Shown here piece by piece: positions 11,721 to 22,133 of a DNA stretch of 64,000 nt (its first letter is position 1; each line of letters opens with the position of its first letter). Both the position numbers and the translations under genes were made by a program. The notes beneath the pieces are model-generated. The model was given only the letters and a program-made list of their open reading frames with translations, was not told the origin of the DNA and searched no databases. The stretch lies in NCBI GenBank assembly GCA_025331125.1, contig JAOALB010000057.1, positions 186,001 to 250,000 of the forward strand, written 5' to 3'. The stretch comes from Mycogone perniciosa (lineage: Eukaryota > Ascomycota > Sordariomycetes > Hypocreales > Hypocreaceae).

Positions 11721-12509
11721 TTATGCCTCCCAATCCATCGGCTCGACCATCCACTCCCACTCATCCACCCACTCCCACTCATCCACTCTCTCGCCCTCTC
11801 CACCATTCCCATTGCCCGCCATCTTGACCTCTTCCGCCCTCGCAGCTGCCATTCCATACGCAACCTCCAGCCCTCCCAGGATCTGCCCAACAATCCATGT
11901 AAGATCATACATCTTAAGCGGTGGCGTCTCCCTCCCCTCCGCCGCGTCCTTCCACCTATTCCGCAACTCCTTCGCTTTCCAGAGTGCGTGATTCACATCG
12001 CCCTTCCCCAGAGCTGCGTGCAGCGGATTATCCTCCTCATCGAGCGCCTTGAGCACATTGTGGTGGTACATGTGCGCCGCGTAGCTTCTAGTTCCGCGGG
12101 GACCGTCTCGAGAAACGATGATACCGAAGATGAGGAGGACGAGCACGAGGGCTTGTTCGATCCATACGTAGAATTCGTGGAAGTCTACTTTGAAGTTGCG
12201 CTCGGCGTCGTGGATGGAGAAGTTCCATTCTTCGGGGGACAGAGCTCGTTTGTAGGAGGTTTGGAGGTCGATGTACTTCCATCGCAGGCGCTGGCATGCC
12301 TGTTCGAATCGATGGAAGGCTTGAATGGGGGACAGGGATGAAGTGGTGGTGTTTGTTGTCGACTGGGCGTTTGTCGTCGTCGAAGGAGCAGCGGGGAGGG
12401 GAGTCGGAGGAGGAACAGATCGGGACCGAGGCTCGGGTCGATTCGATGTGGATGTGCGTTTTCGGGGAGCCCACAGAGACGTTTCGAGCCCCTTTCTCTT
12501 CATCGTCAT
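11721..12509 (-). CDS. Conserved-type fungal membrane protein, 262 aa, unknown function
   Basis: A single open exon from ATG 12509 to 11721. After a Ser/Thr/Pro-rich N-terminus (residues about 1-60) comes a folded region (FHRFEQACQRLRWKYIDLQT, FHEFYVWIEQALVLVLLIFG) with one strongly hydrophobic segment near residues 138-150, then AHMYHHNVLKALDEEDNPLH and a second weakly hydrophobic stretch (TWIVGQILGGLEVAYGMA). The acidic-aromatic tail holds a duplicated DEWEWV motif, produced by an exact 18-bp tandem duplication at 11751-11786. I recognise no enzyme family; the layout suggests a membrane-associated helical protein. A second in-frame ATG lies two codons downstream. Confidence 0.72.
   Translation of the reverse strand: MTMKRKGLETSLWAPRKRTSTSNRPEPRSRSVPPPTPLPAAPSTTTNAQSTTNTTTSSLSPIQAFHRFEQACQRLRWKYIDLQTSYKRALSPEEWNFSIHDAERNFKVDFHEFYVWIEQALVLVLLIFGIIVSRDGPRGTRSYAAHMYHHNVLKALDEEDNPLHAALGKGDVNHALWKAKELRNRWKDAAEGRETPPLKMYDLTWIVGQILGGLEVAYGMAAARAEEVKMAGNGNGGEGERVDEWEWVDEWEWMVEPMDWEA
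11751..11786 (-). repeat. 18-bp exact tandem duplication inside the coding tail
   Basis: The unit CCACTCCCACTCATCCAC occurs twice head to tail (11751-11768 and 11769-11786). On the minus strand it encodes the repeated VDEWEW of the 262-aa protein. Being a multiple of three, it keeps the frame. Confidence 0.9.
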
Positions 12510-15401
12510 GATGTGTATGCGACAGGCGGGTCTCTAGTCGGCTTGAGGAAGAAGAGGCCAAGCTTGGCGACGTCTTTCTAGGCTCGCGAGATGAACGGTT
12601 AAACGGCGGAATTATGCGTTTGAATGCCGAGACACGAAGGGTATATAATGGAAATACTAGTAAATCAATGTTGCAAAATTCGCGGCATTGTCGATGCCAT
12701 CATAGTCTGGTCTGTCTCGAGGTGGTGGAGCACGTTTAGCTGAATAGTACGGAGTACTGGCATTTGCTTGGAGTGGTGAATGTGAAGTTTAGGAGCAGCT
12801 GGCTGTTGCTATTTTTAGGTCAGCTTTCACTCGTACTGGTGAGCCTCCAACGTTCCAATGCGAACCAAAGACATCGCCAGATGACCAAGCTTCAAAAGGC
12901 ATCAATCCGTAATTCGCCTTGTCCCCTGCGGCAAATCAAAAAGACCAGCCTGCTATTCTACTATCTATTCCCCGCTCTCTTTGTTTTGCTGGTCCGAAGA
13001 GTCAAAATCGGGTGAACGGCCGTTGTCACGTGCAGCCGTGCCCAGCTCACAGGGTAGGTTTAGTCTATTCTCCAAACAAATTGCCTGGAATAGTCAAATA
13101 CTGTTTAGAAATCTTTACTGGATTACTGTATCAAGGGGAGAAAATGTGAAGCATGCAGAAATTTACCAGCTTAATAAGACAAGAAAGAAAAACAGTTGTT
13201 ATCATTGCATGGTTCACCTAAATGTGGAGTGGACTGGAATTTCAAGTGCTTCTCCAAAAAAAAAGGGGGTGCATTTATAGCAGAACCATACATGCAACAC
13301 ATGTGGCACCTCTTTCAGGATCTAATTGATAGGATTCGTTAGTTTTAGGTTCGGAACAGATAAATCGCAGCATGAAAAGAGTTACGGGACGGAATCAGCT
13401 GCGCCGTGGCTGATCGCAATCCTTCAGGATTATGAGATTCACAAGAAGTAAGAACTTATGTCGGATATGGTCGATAGGAATTGATCTGCTCGTTTGTGGC
13501 AAAATGGGACATGAAACGTAGATACATACATGCATACTACGGAGTACACGCCAATAGCAAACAGTTCGCGTCTAACGACCAGACCGAGAAGAGCTGGAAG
13601 TACGGAGTAACCAACGCTACCACTTCGTACAGAGCAGTCTCTTATAACAAAACTCGGACAGTGGCGTATGCACGTAAACTGAGATCCTACAAGAGGCACC
13701 ACCACTCCGTGGGCTTAAATGACAGCCATCGACGCAGATATGAACGAGTTGGCATTATCTTCTTCATAAATTTCGAAGACAATGATGTCTTCGGAACATA
13801 AGTTCCGGACGATGCACTAAATGGCATCGCATGGACATCATCATCTCATGTATCTAGTAGTACTACGAAGTACTTCGTTCGCAGTATGAGTACGGAACTA
13901 CGAGTAGTACGGAGTATGTAGAGTCTCTAAACGGCCCGGATGAATGTCGCCGGTGCCGGGGCTCCGAGCCATGCAATGGATTCACGAATCATAAGACCAG
14001 ACGAGCACCGTTACAGACGCCACCAGCGGCAACAGATACCGACACAGTATATTGTATGGAGCAGGTACTTTATACTACCACTTGTACGAAGTACGAGTAC
14101 GTGTTGTATGTACCTTGTATGAAAGCTTTGCAAGGAGTGCGAGTGTCAGGGGAAGCCGATATCCGGTTAACTTGTTGAATGGCTGCCTCTCATACGGAGT
14201 ACGGAGTACGGAGTAGAGAATCGCACTAATAACCAGGGCCCAAAAATATGGGACCCAGATTAAGCAAGGGCATCAGATATTACCCAGAAGGCTGGATTTG
14301 AACAATTCACGATTTTAAAGGGCGGCGACGGTAGGAAGAGGCTGGTATAATATGATGGATCATGCATTGAGCTTGACGCGTATTAATCATAGGGGCCCAA
14401 TATTAATCATCATGGTAGTTATTACGGTGTACGAAGTACGAATAGTATTCAAGTATTTTGCTCTGAGCGGTCTGAAGACGGTGGATACGAAATGCTGAAC
14501 TCTGTGACATGAAATCAAAGCGGAAATACGGAGTACTGGTAGCAGGAAAAGAGACTTCTGACGTCTGAGGAGTGCCTCGAATCGCATCGTTGGAACAATC
14601 AGGGGGATATGGCCATGAACATCCCTATTCCGCATTTTAAGTAACCCCACACCGACAGCCCACAGTATGAAAATGTATCTCAAACAAAGGCGGTTTGAGG
14701 AGCGCTCTACAAACACTAGTACTAACAGATTTTGGTGGCTGGTCCGATGTTTCAAGCGAGGTTGGTGTTAGCATCCAGGGATCCAAGGGCCGTGCGAATA
14801 CTGCAGGCGTCTATACAGTCCCACCGTTTTAACGAGATGATGATGAACCCCTTTTGGTACTAATCACCATTCGGGTGCCTGTCTGGCAGCGCCCCGGGCA
14901 GGTTTGATTGGCTGCTACGAGTCTGGGACTGCCCTAAACAAGCTTCATGGCCCCTGGAGACTGCGCCTCAATTGGCGGGCTTAACAGTCGATGAGCAGGG
15001 ATAGCCTGACAGGCCCCTGTCGCAGGCGTCAATTTTGGGTTCCCCTTGGCCTGCGCGCCCCTCAGACCTTTTTCTCCTGAACTCGTCCAACAAAACACTC
15101 GTTTGCTGCTCCGAGAAGACTTCTATCGGAACATATTCCTTCACATTCGTTGATTTCTGCATCTAATTGAGGTTGGCTGCCTCGTTCAATTCGCCTTTTC
15201 CTGACACTCCTTTGTCCCGCCATCTGGTGAAGATTCCACTTTTTGTCTGTTTATTTGCTGTTGCTGTGCTGTTCGCGTCGTTCCCCGACATCTCCGAAGA
15301 CACAACCGGAATTCCAATCACTCCATCGAAACGATATCGCGACCAAACGAAAACAATATACGAATTCGATTTCAACCGCTTCACTTCATACAGCGCCCAA
15401 G
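12510..15401. other. 2.9-kb spacer with a cluster of TACGGAGTA motifs
   Basis: No credible gene. Frames such as 12764-13015, 13481-13801 and 14387-14755 show no domain and some contain the TACGGAGTA motif itself. Motif copies lie near 12748, 13539, 13601, 13908, 14193 and 14525. The last 250 bp before 15402 is pyrimidine-rich and is the likely promoter and 5' UTR of the glucanosyltransferase gene. Confidence 0.5.
14193..14215. repeat. Three tandem TACGGAG units
   Basis: TACGGAG occurs three times in a row (14193-14213) followed by TA. It is the densest local form of the dispersed TACGGAGTA motif. Confidence 0.85.
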
Positions 15402-17115
15402 ATGAGCTTCTCCAAGCTCTCCGTCTCGCTGCTTGCCCTGGCGGTCGGCGCCTTCGGGGCTGACCTGCCAACCATCACCATCAAGGTATGTCGTGAAAGG
15501 CTAGCAATTCGGTGTGGCAATCGCTGAACGTCTACTCTCAGGGCAACAAGTTCTTCTATCCCAACGGCACCCAGTTCTTCATGAAGGGTGTTGCCTACCA
15601 ACAGGAGGTTGGCGCCAGCGGCACGAGCTCCGGCAATGCCACCTTTGTCGACCCTCTCTCCAACCCAACCGTTTGCAAGCGCGACATCCCTCTGCTTGCT
15701 CAGCTCGGCACCAACACGATCCGAACCTACGCCATCAACCCCAAGGCGGATCATTCACAGTGCATGAAGATGCTCAACGATGCCGGCATCTATGTCATCT
15801 CAGATCTCAGCGAGCCATCGGTGTCCATTAACCGTGACGACCCTGCGTGGAACACCGAGCTCTTCGCGCGCTACCAGGCCGTTGTTGACGAGTTGGCCCA
15901 GTACCCCAACGTTATTGGATTTTTCGCCGGCAATGAAGTCAGCAATGCCAAGAACAACACCGGTGCCTCTGCCTTTGTCAAGGCCGCTGTACGAGACACC
16001 AAGGCTCACATCAAGAGCAAGAAGTACCGCTCATTGGGTGTCGGTTATGCCGCCAATGACGATGTTGATATCCGTGCCGAGATTGCCAACTACTTCAACT
16101 GTGGCGACCAGGCATCCGCTATTGATTTCTGGGGCTATAACATCTACTCGTGGTGTGGTGAAAGCACTATGCAAAAGTCTGGTTATGATGAGCAGGCCCA
16201 ATTCTTCTCCAACTACTCTGTTCCCGTTTTCTTTGCCGAATATGGCTGCAATTTGCCCAACGGTGCCGCTGGTCGTATCTTCCAGGAGACCGCGGCTCTC
16301 TACTCTAAGGAAATGACCGACGTCTTCAGCGGTGGTATTGTTTATATGTACTTCCAGGAGGCCAACGACTTCGGTAAGTTGGTCAAGTATGTTGTTTGGA
16401 GCGTGTATACTGACGTACATTAGGATTGGTCAAGGTCAATGGCGACACTGTCTCCAAGCTAAAGGATTTTGGCGCTCTCCAGACCCAGGTTCTGAAGGCA
16501 ACTCCCTCTGGTGTTCAACTGAACGACTACAAGCCTACCAACTCTCCTGCGGCTTGTCCCAAATTGACGTCTAGCTGGCAAGCCGCCAGCGATCTGCCCC
16601 CTACCCCTGACGCCAGCCTTTGCTCCTGCATGGAGAGCAGTTTGTCCTGCACCCGTGCTAGTGACCTTGACGCGAAGGACTACGGCAAGATCTTTGGCTA
16701 TATCTGCAGTGCCTCCCCGGACCTTTGCGTTGGCATCAACGGCAATGCCGCCACTGGTGTCTACGGTGCCTACAGCATGTGCGCTGATAGTCAGAAGCTC
16801 GATTTTGTCCTGGACGCCTACTACAAGAAGCAGAATAGTGCTGCCACCGCTTGTGACTTCAACGGCCAGGCCCAAGTTGTCAAGCCCAAGAACGATGCCT
16901 CTTGCTCTTCTGCTCTGGCCTCCGCCAGCGCTATCAACAAGCAGGCCGCGACTGCTACATCCCCTGTCGGTGGTGGATCTACCTCAACTGGTGGCCCCGG
17001 TAGTTACGCCGCTCCTGGCGCTTCCATGACTCGCCTCTTCTCTGTTGGCGACTTTGCGGTTGGCTTGTATGTTACCGTTGCCATGCTTGTCGGTGCTACC
17101 ATGGTTGTGCTATAA
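15402..17115 (+). CDS. gel: GPI-anchored 1,3-beta-glucanosyltransferase (GH72 with CBM43/X8), 535 aa
   Basis: Exons 15402-15485, 15542-16373 and 16424-17115, with introns of 56 and 50 nt. The enzyme cuts and rejoins beta-1,3-glucan chains at the plasma membrane and cell wall (Gas/Gel/Phr family). A signal peptide (LSVSLLALAVGAFG) is followed by the GH72 domain. The two catalytic glutamates are in GNEVSNA (Glu160, acid/base) and FFAEYGCN (Glu261, nucleophile). From about residue 400 there is a Cys-rich CBM43/X8 module (CSCMESSLSC, FGYICS, MCADSQKLDFV), then a Ser/Gly/Thr linker and a hydrophobic tail (VGLYVTVAMLVGATMVVL) fitting a GPI-attachment signal. Presence of the X8 module places it with the Gel members that carry this module; I do not assign a paralogue number. 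Confidence 0.97.
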
Positions 17116-17577
17116 ATGTAATGGGTGAATTGAATTGGGGCAGAGGATTTGTTGATTAATGTATTTCTGGACTCGGATTCGTACGGCTCTTTGAGACTTT
17201 CACATACAAGGCATTGTTGGTGTTGCAGGCTTCCCCGCTATTAGAACATACAACAGTTTCAATAGCATTTTGATTTTTCTGTTCATATTTGCCCTCCGAG
17301 TCCCTATTTAAATGGGGGCACTATCTTGATAGTCCCTTAGTTCTTCAAGGTAGTAATCGCTTGGAGGAGTACTTCGTAGATACTCCTAAGCTTCAACAGG
17401 AAATAGCTGACATGTGACGTTTGTTCTGCAGCTTGAGAGACATGCATCACAACCCCGCTCCCCTACTCCGTACTTCCATCTTATATATATTCGACCATCC
17501 GCTTCTCTCGTGGAAAGCTCGTAACCAGAACCTCGCCAATTTACTTTGAAACGCACTGCACTTCAATAGACTTCATT
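17116..17577. other. Spacer and promoter of guanine deaminase
   Basis: About 460 bp between two genes on the same strand. Contains the glucanosyltransferase 3' UTR, one TACTCCGTA copy (about 17465), a TATATATA stretch at about 17482 and a paired GATA motif described separately. Confidence 0.5.
17321..17332. promoter_or_regulatory. Inverted pair of HGATAR (AreA/GATA-type) sites
   Basis: CTATCT immediately followed by TGATAG gives two HGATAR sites in opposite orientation, about 245 bp before the guanine deaminase ATG. GATA factors of the AreA type activate nitrogen-source genes, including purine use, in ascomycetes. Binding here is inferred only from the motif. Confidence 0.4.
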
Positions 17578-18945
17578 ATGTCCGAGGAGACCGGTCGCCT
17601 CTTCTACGGCACCATCATTCACTCCCTCTCTCAGAATACCATTGAAATCCTCGAAAACGCCCTCCTCACCATATCCTCCTCCGGACGGATTCTCTCCCTT
17701 ACTCCTAACATTCCTCCCTCCGACTTTTCATCCACACTCGAATCCCTCAAACTCCAAGGCATTCCCCTCAAGGAACTCTCCCGCGGACAGTTCCTCATTC
17801 CTGGCTTCATCGACACGCATAACCACGCGCCTCAATGGCCACAGCGTGGTCTCGGCCAGGGCATGCATATCCTCGACTGGCTTGACGGCATTACTTTCCC
17901 CAATGAAGCGCGCTTCCAAGATGCGGCCTATGCCAAAACGATGTATGCGTCCCTTGTGAGTGGTATGCTCGCACAAGGCGTCACCACAGCATCATACTAC
18001 GCCTCTCTCCACGGCGAAGCAACCCGTATCCTAGCAGATATCTGTCTGGAAAAAGGTCAGAGAGCCCTCGTGGGAAAATGCAACATGGATCGGAACTCCC
18101 CAGAATACTATCGTGACGACAGCCCCGAGGAAAGTCTTGCCGTTACGAGGGAATGTATTTCATATATCCGCACTCTTGACCCCAAAGGCGAACTTATCCG
18201 CCCTGTATTGACTCCCCGATTCGCTATATCCTGTACGCAATCTCTTTTAACTGGTATCGGCGCTCTCGCAAAGGAAGACTCGTCCCTCGCGATTCAAACT
18301 CACTTTAATGAGGCTCAGCAAGAAATTTCCGCCACTCTCTCACTCTTTCCGGAATTCACATCCGAAGTTCATCTTTACCAACACTTCAACTTGCTCACGC
18401 CTCGGAGTATCCTCGCCCACTGCACAATCATGACGCCTGAGGAAACAACACGCCTCGCCGAGTTAGGGTGTGGAGTGGCACACTGTCCCACGGCAAACAT
18501 GACTGTCGGAGGTGGATTTATGGCCGCTCCAATCAAAGACTTTCTCTCTCGAGGCATGAACGTCGGTTTGGGCACAGATTCGGGCGGAGGGTATAGCTCC
18601 AGTATGCTGAATGCCATGAGACACTCTCTCATTGCATCGTTTGCACGAGATGCCGTGTATCCCAAGCAGGACTCTGACAATCGAAGCGTGACCTTGTCTC
18701 TGGAGGAAGTGTTTTACATGGCTACAGCAGGAGGAGCAAAAGTAGTGGGGTTTGGCGATGAGGTTGGCAATTTTATGGTTGGGAAGGAGTTTGATGCCAT
18801 AGTGGTTGATATCACGGATGAGCGGAGGGGGGTAAATGCCCCTTTAGAGAAGAGGGATTCAGTGAGGACAATATTTGAAAAGTTTATTATGACGGGAGAT
18901 GATCGGAATATTATCGAGGTTTTTGTAAAGGGGCGGAAAGTTTAA
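17578..18945 (+). CDS. Guanine deaminase (guanase), 455 aa
   Basis: A single exon with ATG at 17578. The enzyme hydrolyses guanine to xanthine and ammonia and belongs to the zinc amidohydrolase superfamily. Visible motifs: PGFIDTHNHAPQ with the HxH metal ligands, QGVTTASYYASLH, QTHFNEAQQEI (metal or substrate His), ILAHCTIMTPEE (His), and GLGTDSGGG with the metal Asp. The C-terminal part (GFGDEVGNFMVGKEFDAIVVD) is the usual amidohydrolase beta-sandwich return. Length is typical for the family. In fungi the enzyme serves purine salvage and nitrogen supply; the paired GATA sites upstream fit nitrogen control. A related amidohydrolase with another substrate is the main alternative, but the PQ after HNHA and the overall pattern favour guanine. 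Confidence 0.92.
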   Translation: MSEETGRLFYGTIIHSLSQNTIEILENALLTISSSGRILSLTPNIPPSDFSSTLESLKLQGIPLKELSRGQFLIPGFIDTHNHAPQWPQRGLGQGMHILDWLDGITFPNEARFQDAAYAKTMYASLVSGMLAQGVTTASYYASLHGEATRILADICLEKGQRALVGKCNMDRNSPEYYRDDSPEESLAVTRECISYIRTLDPKGELIRPVLTPRFAISCTQSLLTGIGALAKEDSSLAIQTHFNEAQQEISATLSLFPEFTSEVHLYQHFNLLTPRSILAHCTIMTPEETTRLAELGCGVAHCPTANMTVGGGFMAAPIKDFLSRGMNVGLGTDSGGGYSSSMLNAMRHSLIASFARDAVYPKQDSDNRSVTLSLEEVFYMATAGGAKVVGFGDEVGNFMVGKEFDAIVVDITDERRGVNAPLEKRDSVRTIFEKFIMTGDDRNIIEVFVKGRKV

Positions 18946-19731
18946 TATAATTAAGATATATTTATAATAACCAGGGTTATTTCCCAATAGATAAGCGAAT
19001 TACTATTGATATACTCCGTGTATATATATTTATTTGCATATAACTTTTAGTTCTGTTTCAAGAGACCGGAAGCTCTGGAGCTTATGGGACTATATGAGCC
19101 AGAAATATAGATAACGGCATTAAGTATCCTAGGAGATAAAAGACTTTAGAGATCAATAAACTACTGGTATAACCTTTATCTACTAATTCCCAATAAAAAA
19201 CCAGCTTCCTTTTTATTCTTTATTTAAGATTTATTCGCCTTTAACCCATCATTATCGCCGCATTCGCTCCATACACAATGCTATGTCATGCATCTGTCGT
19301 CATCTCGGGCTATATCAACACCAGTAAAAGCGCCACGGCTTGTAAGCCACAATTGGATAGGTAAGAAGATAAACAAAACGGTGAATGACCATGAGTCAGC
19401 GGCGCCACAGCGGGGAAATCCTCAAGGTTTAAAGTATCGAAGGCGTTTGGAGGGTGGCGTTTCGTCCCAGGATGATTATCCGCCGGCTCGGCTCCCGGGG
19501 CTGCGATGCCGATGTGATCGGAGGGTTCTCAAGCCTCAAACATCCCTCCCGTCTGTTTGCCTCTCAATGGTCGTCTTGGCCTTTACACTACTTTGGTGTT
19601 CTGGAGTGTAACCATGCCGCGAGCGCAGAGATAAACGGGACGTTTGCCCATTTGAGACTAGGACCATTTTCTGCGCTGGTAACAATATATGCCTGCCCTG
19701 GTAATAAATAAAGCAAATCCGGCCTTTGGAC
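18946..19731. other. AT-rich convergent spacer
   Basis: Lies between the 3' ends of the guanine deaminase and the rhodopsin-MFS gene. Strongly AT-rich up to about 19,260, more mixed after that. No gene recognised; the frames at 19288-19711 lack domain features. Confidence 0.5.
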
Positions 19732-22133
19732 TCAAGTGTCTGCTAGATCCTGAGTTATAGGAGGCCTTGTAACTATATTAAACTGGTCCCGCGCAGGGCG
19801 AAACAAGATAAGGTAAAGTGGGAGAATACCGGTTGCGCTGTATAAAGCAGTTACCATACCAAACGCGAATCTGACCCCATAGCCCTGTAGCACGGCCAAC
19901 ATGATAAAGGGGAATATAAGAGCGCCTACACCAGTCGCGCAGGTTATAAGGCAGATAGCAGGCTTAGTCCACCGGCCCAGGCCGCGTAATCCAATAGCGT
20001 AAATAAAAGGAAATACAGGTGACGAGAAGAAGCGGAATACAAAGAATAGACTCATAGTGCGATTGGCCGACGAGAAGTTAATGCCCATGATTAATGCGGA
20101 GAATATAACAGAGCCCGCGCACGCCAGGAGCAGGATAACGTGCGAGGGCACACGAAAACTGAGAAGAGCAAAAAAACACGAACCTACTGCATTCATCGAG
20201 CCGCCCACGAGAAGGCTGTCGGCTGTCGATAAAACTTGGGGGGAAGAGGTGCTGCGAGTAATGCTAGTGGCTAGGGAATTGAAGAAGTTGGTATAGCATG
20301 CCCATGCACCATTAGCAAAAATGATAGACAGGGCTGCCACGACTGGAGTGATAAACATAACTGGGAATCCAGCAAAGGATATCCGGGGTATATTTATATG
20401 CTCGATTTGGGCCTGCAGCTCTGAATCAGTGGCTTCTGGGAGCGACATATAGTAGACATAAAATGCTAGGATAACAGTGGAAAGCGCACTGGCGAGATAT
20501 GTCCACTGCACAGAGATCAAGCTTCGAGTGTAGACGATACTAGGAAATAGGACTTTCTCAGCGAGTAGGCCCCCTAAGACTCCCCCGGCTCCTTGCATTC
20601 CCTGTGCTACACCAACGCGAAACTCGGCATAGTAAATCGGTCCGCAGAGAGTTAGAAAGCCAAAAGATGCCATCAACATCGGGGCAAGGCCTAAACCGAT
20701 AACGAAGTTAGAGACAGTGAAACCAGAATAGGACTTTAACTGTCCAGAAGGCCACATCATCAACGATCCGATGCAGAGCATCCCTAAGCCTGTAAGAAAA
20801 GTTGCTTTAAATCCCATAGTTCGCAGTATCCATAGCCCGAGGAAGGATCCAATAATGCGACTGCCATAAATGGCACTTGTCATGCCGATGCTTTCGATGA
20901 GAGTTGGTTTGGCTGAGACAGAGATTTTACTGTTAAGGGTAGTGAGTAGGGCGAGCACGAACCCCCAGAAAGTGTAGATAATAATAACTCTGATACAGTA
21001 TTTGATGGGTTCCGAGTCCCGTAAAGAAAGCAAACACTTAGGACCTGCTGCCGTGTTGAATGTCGAATTTACAGCATTCTCATCCGGAGTCAGGATTTGC
21101 TGCTCCATTGCAATGGCGTCGACTAACCCCTGTTGACGTTCTTGAGGATTACTTAAATCCAAGGCGACTGGTGGCGAAGGGTCTGCACGTCTAAGGCTGC
21201 TAGTGATACTGCCCAGGAATACGCGCTTCAGTAACGGCCGCAAGACAGGGATACAGGCGCAGATGATGCCTACATTGGCCTCGACTGCAGACCACATCAG
21301 CGCCAAGCTTGCAGTATAGGTGAACTCCAGATAGACGTCCCTATTGATGGCCAGTTCTTCGGTGTTTGCGCTTGTAGCGGCTAGCTGCAGGTAGTAGATA
21401 CGCACGATATCGATAACAGTAGCAAAGGCTCCTAACATAAATGTCAGGACCAAGATGCACTTCTGCCGCTTCGGCAGTTTCATGGCTGTCAGCATCGGGA
21501 TGGGGAGGATAAGGACGGCCAAGTCTGTGGCGATGTTGATGGGTGCCGAGCAGAGGTAGATAGTCTCGATCGAGATGCATTGGGATCCGACAATATCAGG
21601 GGTATAGGCCACTTGTATAGGGCGGCATCGGAAGGCGGTTATAAAGGTCAGGGCGACGCCAGAGATATTGACGATTATAAGGGTTACGTAAGAGGCCCAA
21701 TACATAAAAATATGCGTAATTTTGGAGAGTCTGATATATAAGAGGAGGATAGACGTCTTAGTAGCCATCAACACTAGGTTATATAGAATGAAGGCCGCGT
21801 AGTCGCTTGCTATCAGCGGCGCAGCCCAGGAGGCAGGAATGAATTCTAGCTGGCGCCCTAGACCCTTTGAGATGCTGAAGTCGATAGTAACGGTCATGCC
21901 AAAGGTAAGGATCTTGGTGTTGTTCCATCAGTCTTGAGTTCTGGTCAGGAAGCAGTAAGCTAACGCACCCATGCCAGTATAATGGCAAAGTCGTCCCAGG
22001 TCCGATATTGAAGGATGCATAAGCGGCATACCAGCCTTGCAAAGACAAAACTTGTGGCCAATGCAAAGGATACCGTCACGCCGATGAATACGACTTTACC
22101 GCGCGAATCGGGCCCGTTGCTGTCCGAGAACAT
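19732..22133 (-). CDS. Fusion of a fungal rhodopsin-type (PTH11-like) membrane domain with an MFS transporter, 781 aa
   Basis: Exon 1 is 22133-21969 and exon 2 is 21912-19732; the 56-nt intron (GTGCGT to CCAAG) is phase 0. Residues about 1-290 form a seven-helix fungal rhodopsin-like domain: VVFIGVTVSFALATSFVFAR, QYRTWDDFAIILAW, YNLVLMATKTSILLLYIRLS, IYLCSAPINIATDLAVLILP and ANVGIICACIPVLRPLLKRV match that family's pattern. A hydrophilic linker (about 290-358, with LDLSNPQERQQ) leads into about 12 hydrophobic helices (359-765) resembling the MFS fucose-permease-like group (IIIYTFWGFVLALLTTLN, RIIGSFLGLWILR, GMQGAGGVLGG). Exon 2 runs unbroken through both parts. No ligand, transport substrate or role can be read. 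Each half alone is common in fungi; the union is the notable point. Confidence 0.87.

Noticed and set aside
13481..13801. 106-codon plus-strand frame
   Set aside because: Includes TACGGAGTA copies and has no family features.
14270..14330. Sequence resembling a tRNA B box on the minus strand
   Set aside because: GTTCAAATCC is present but no A box or cloverleaf can be drawn.
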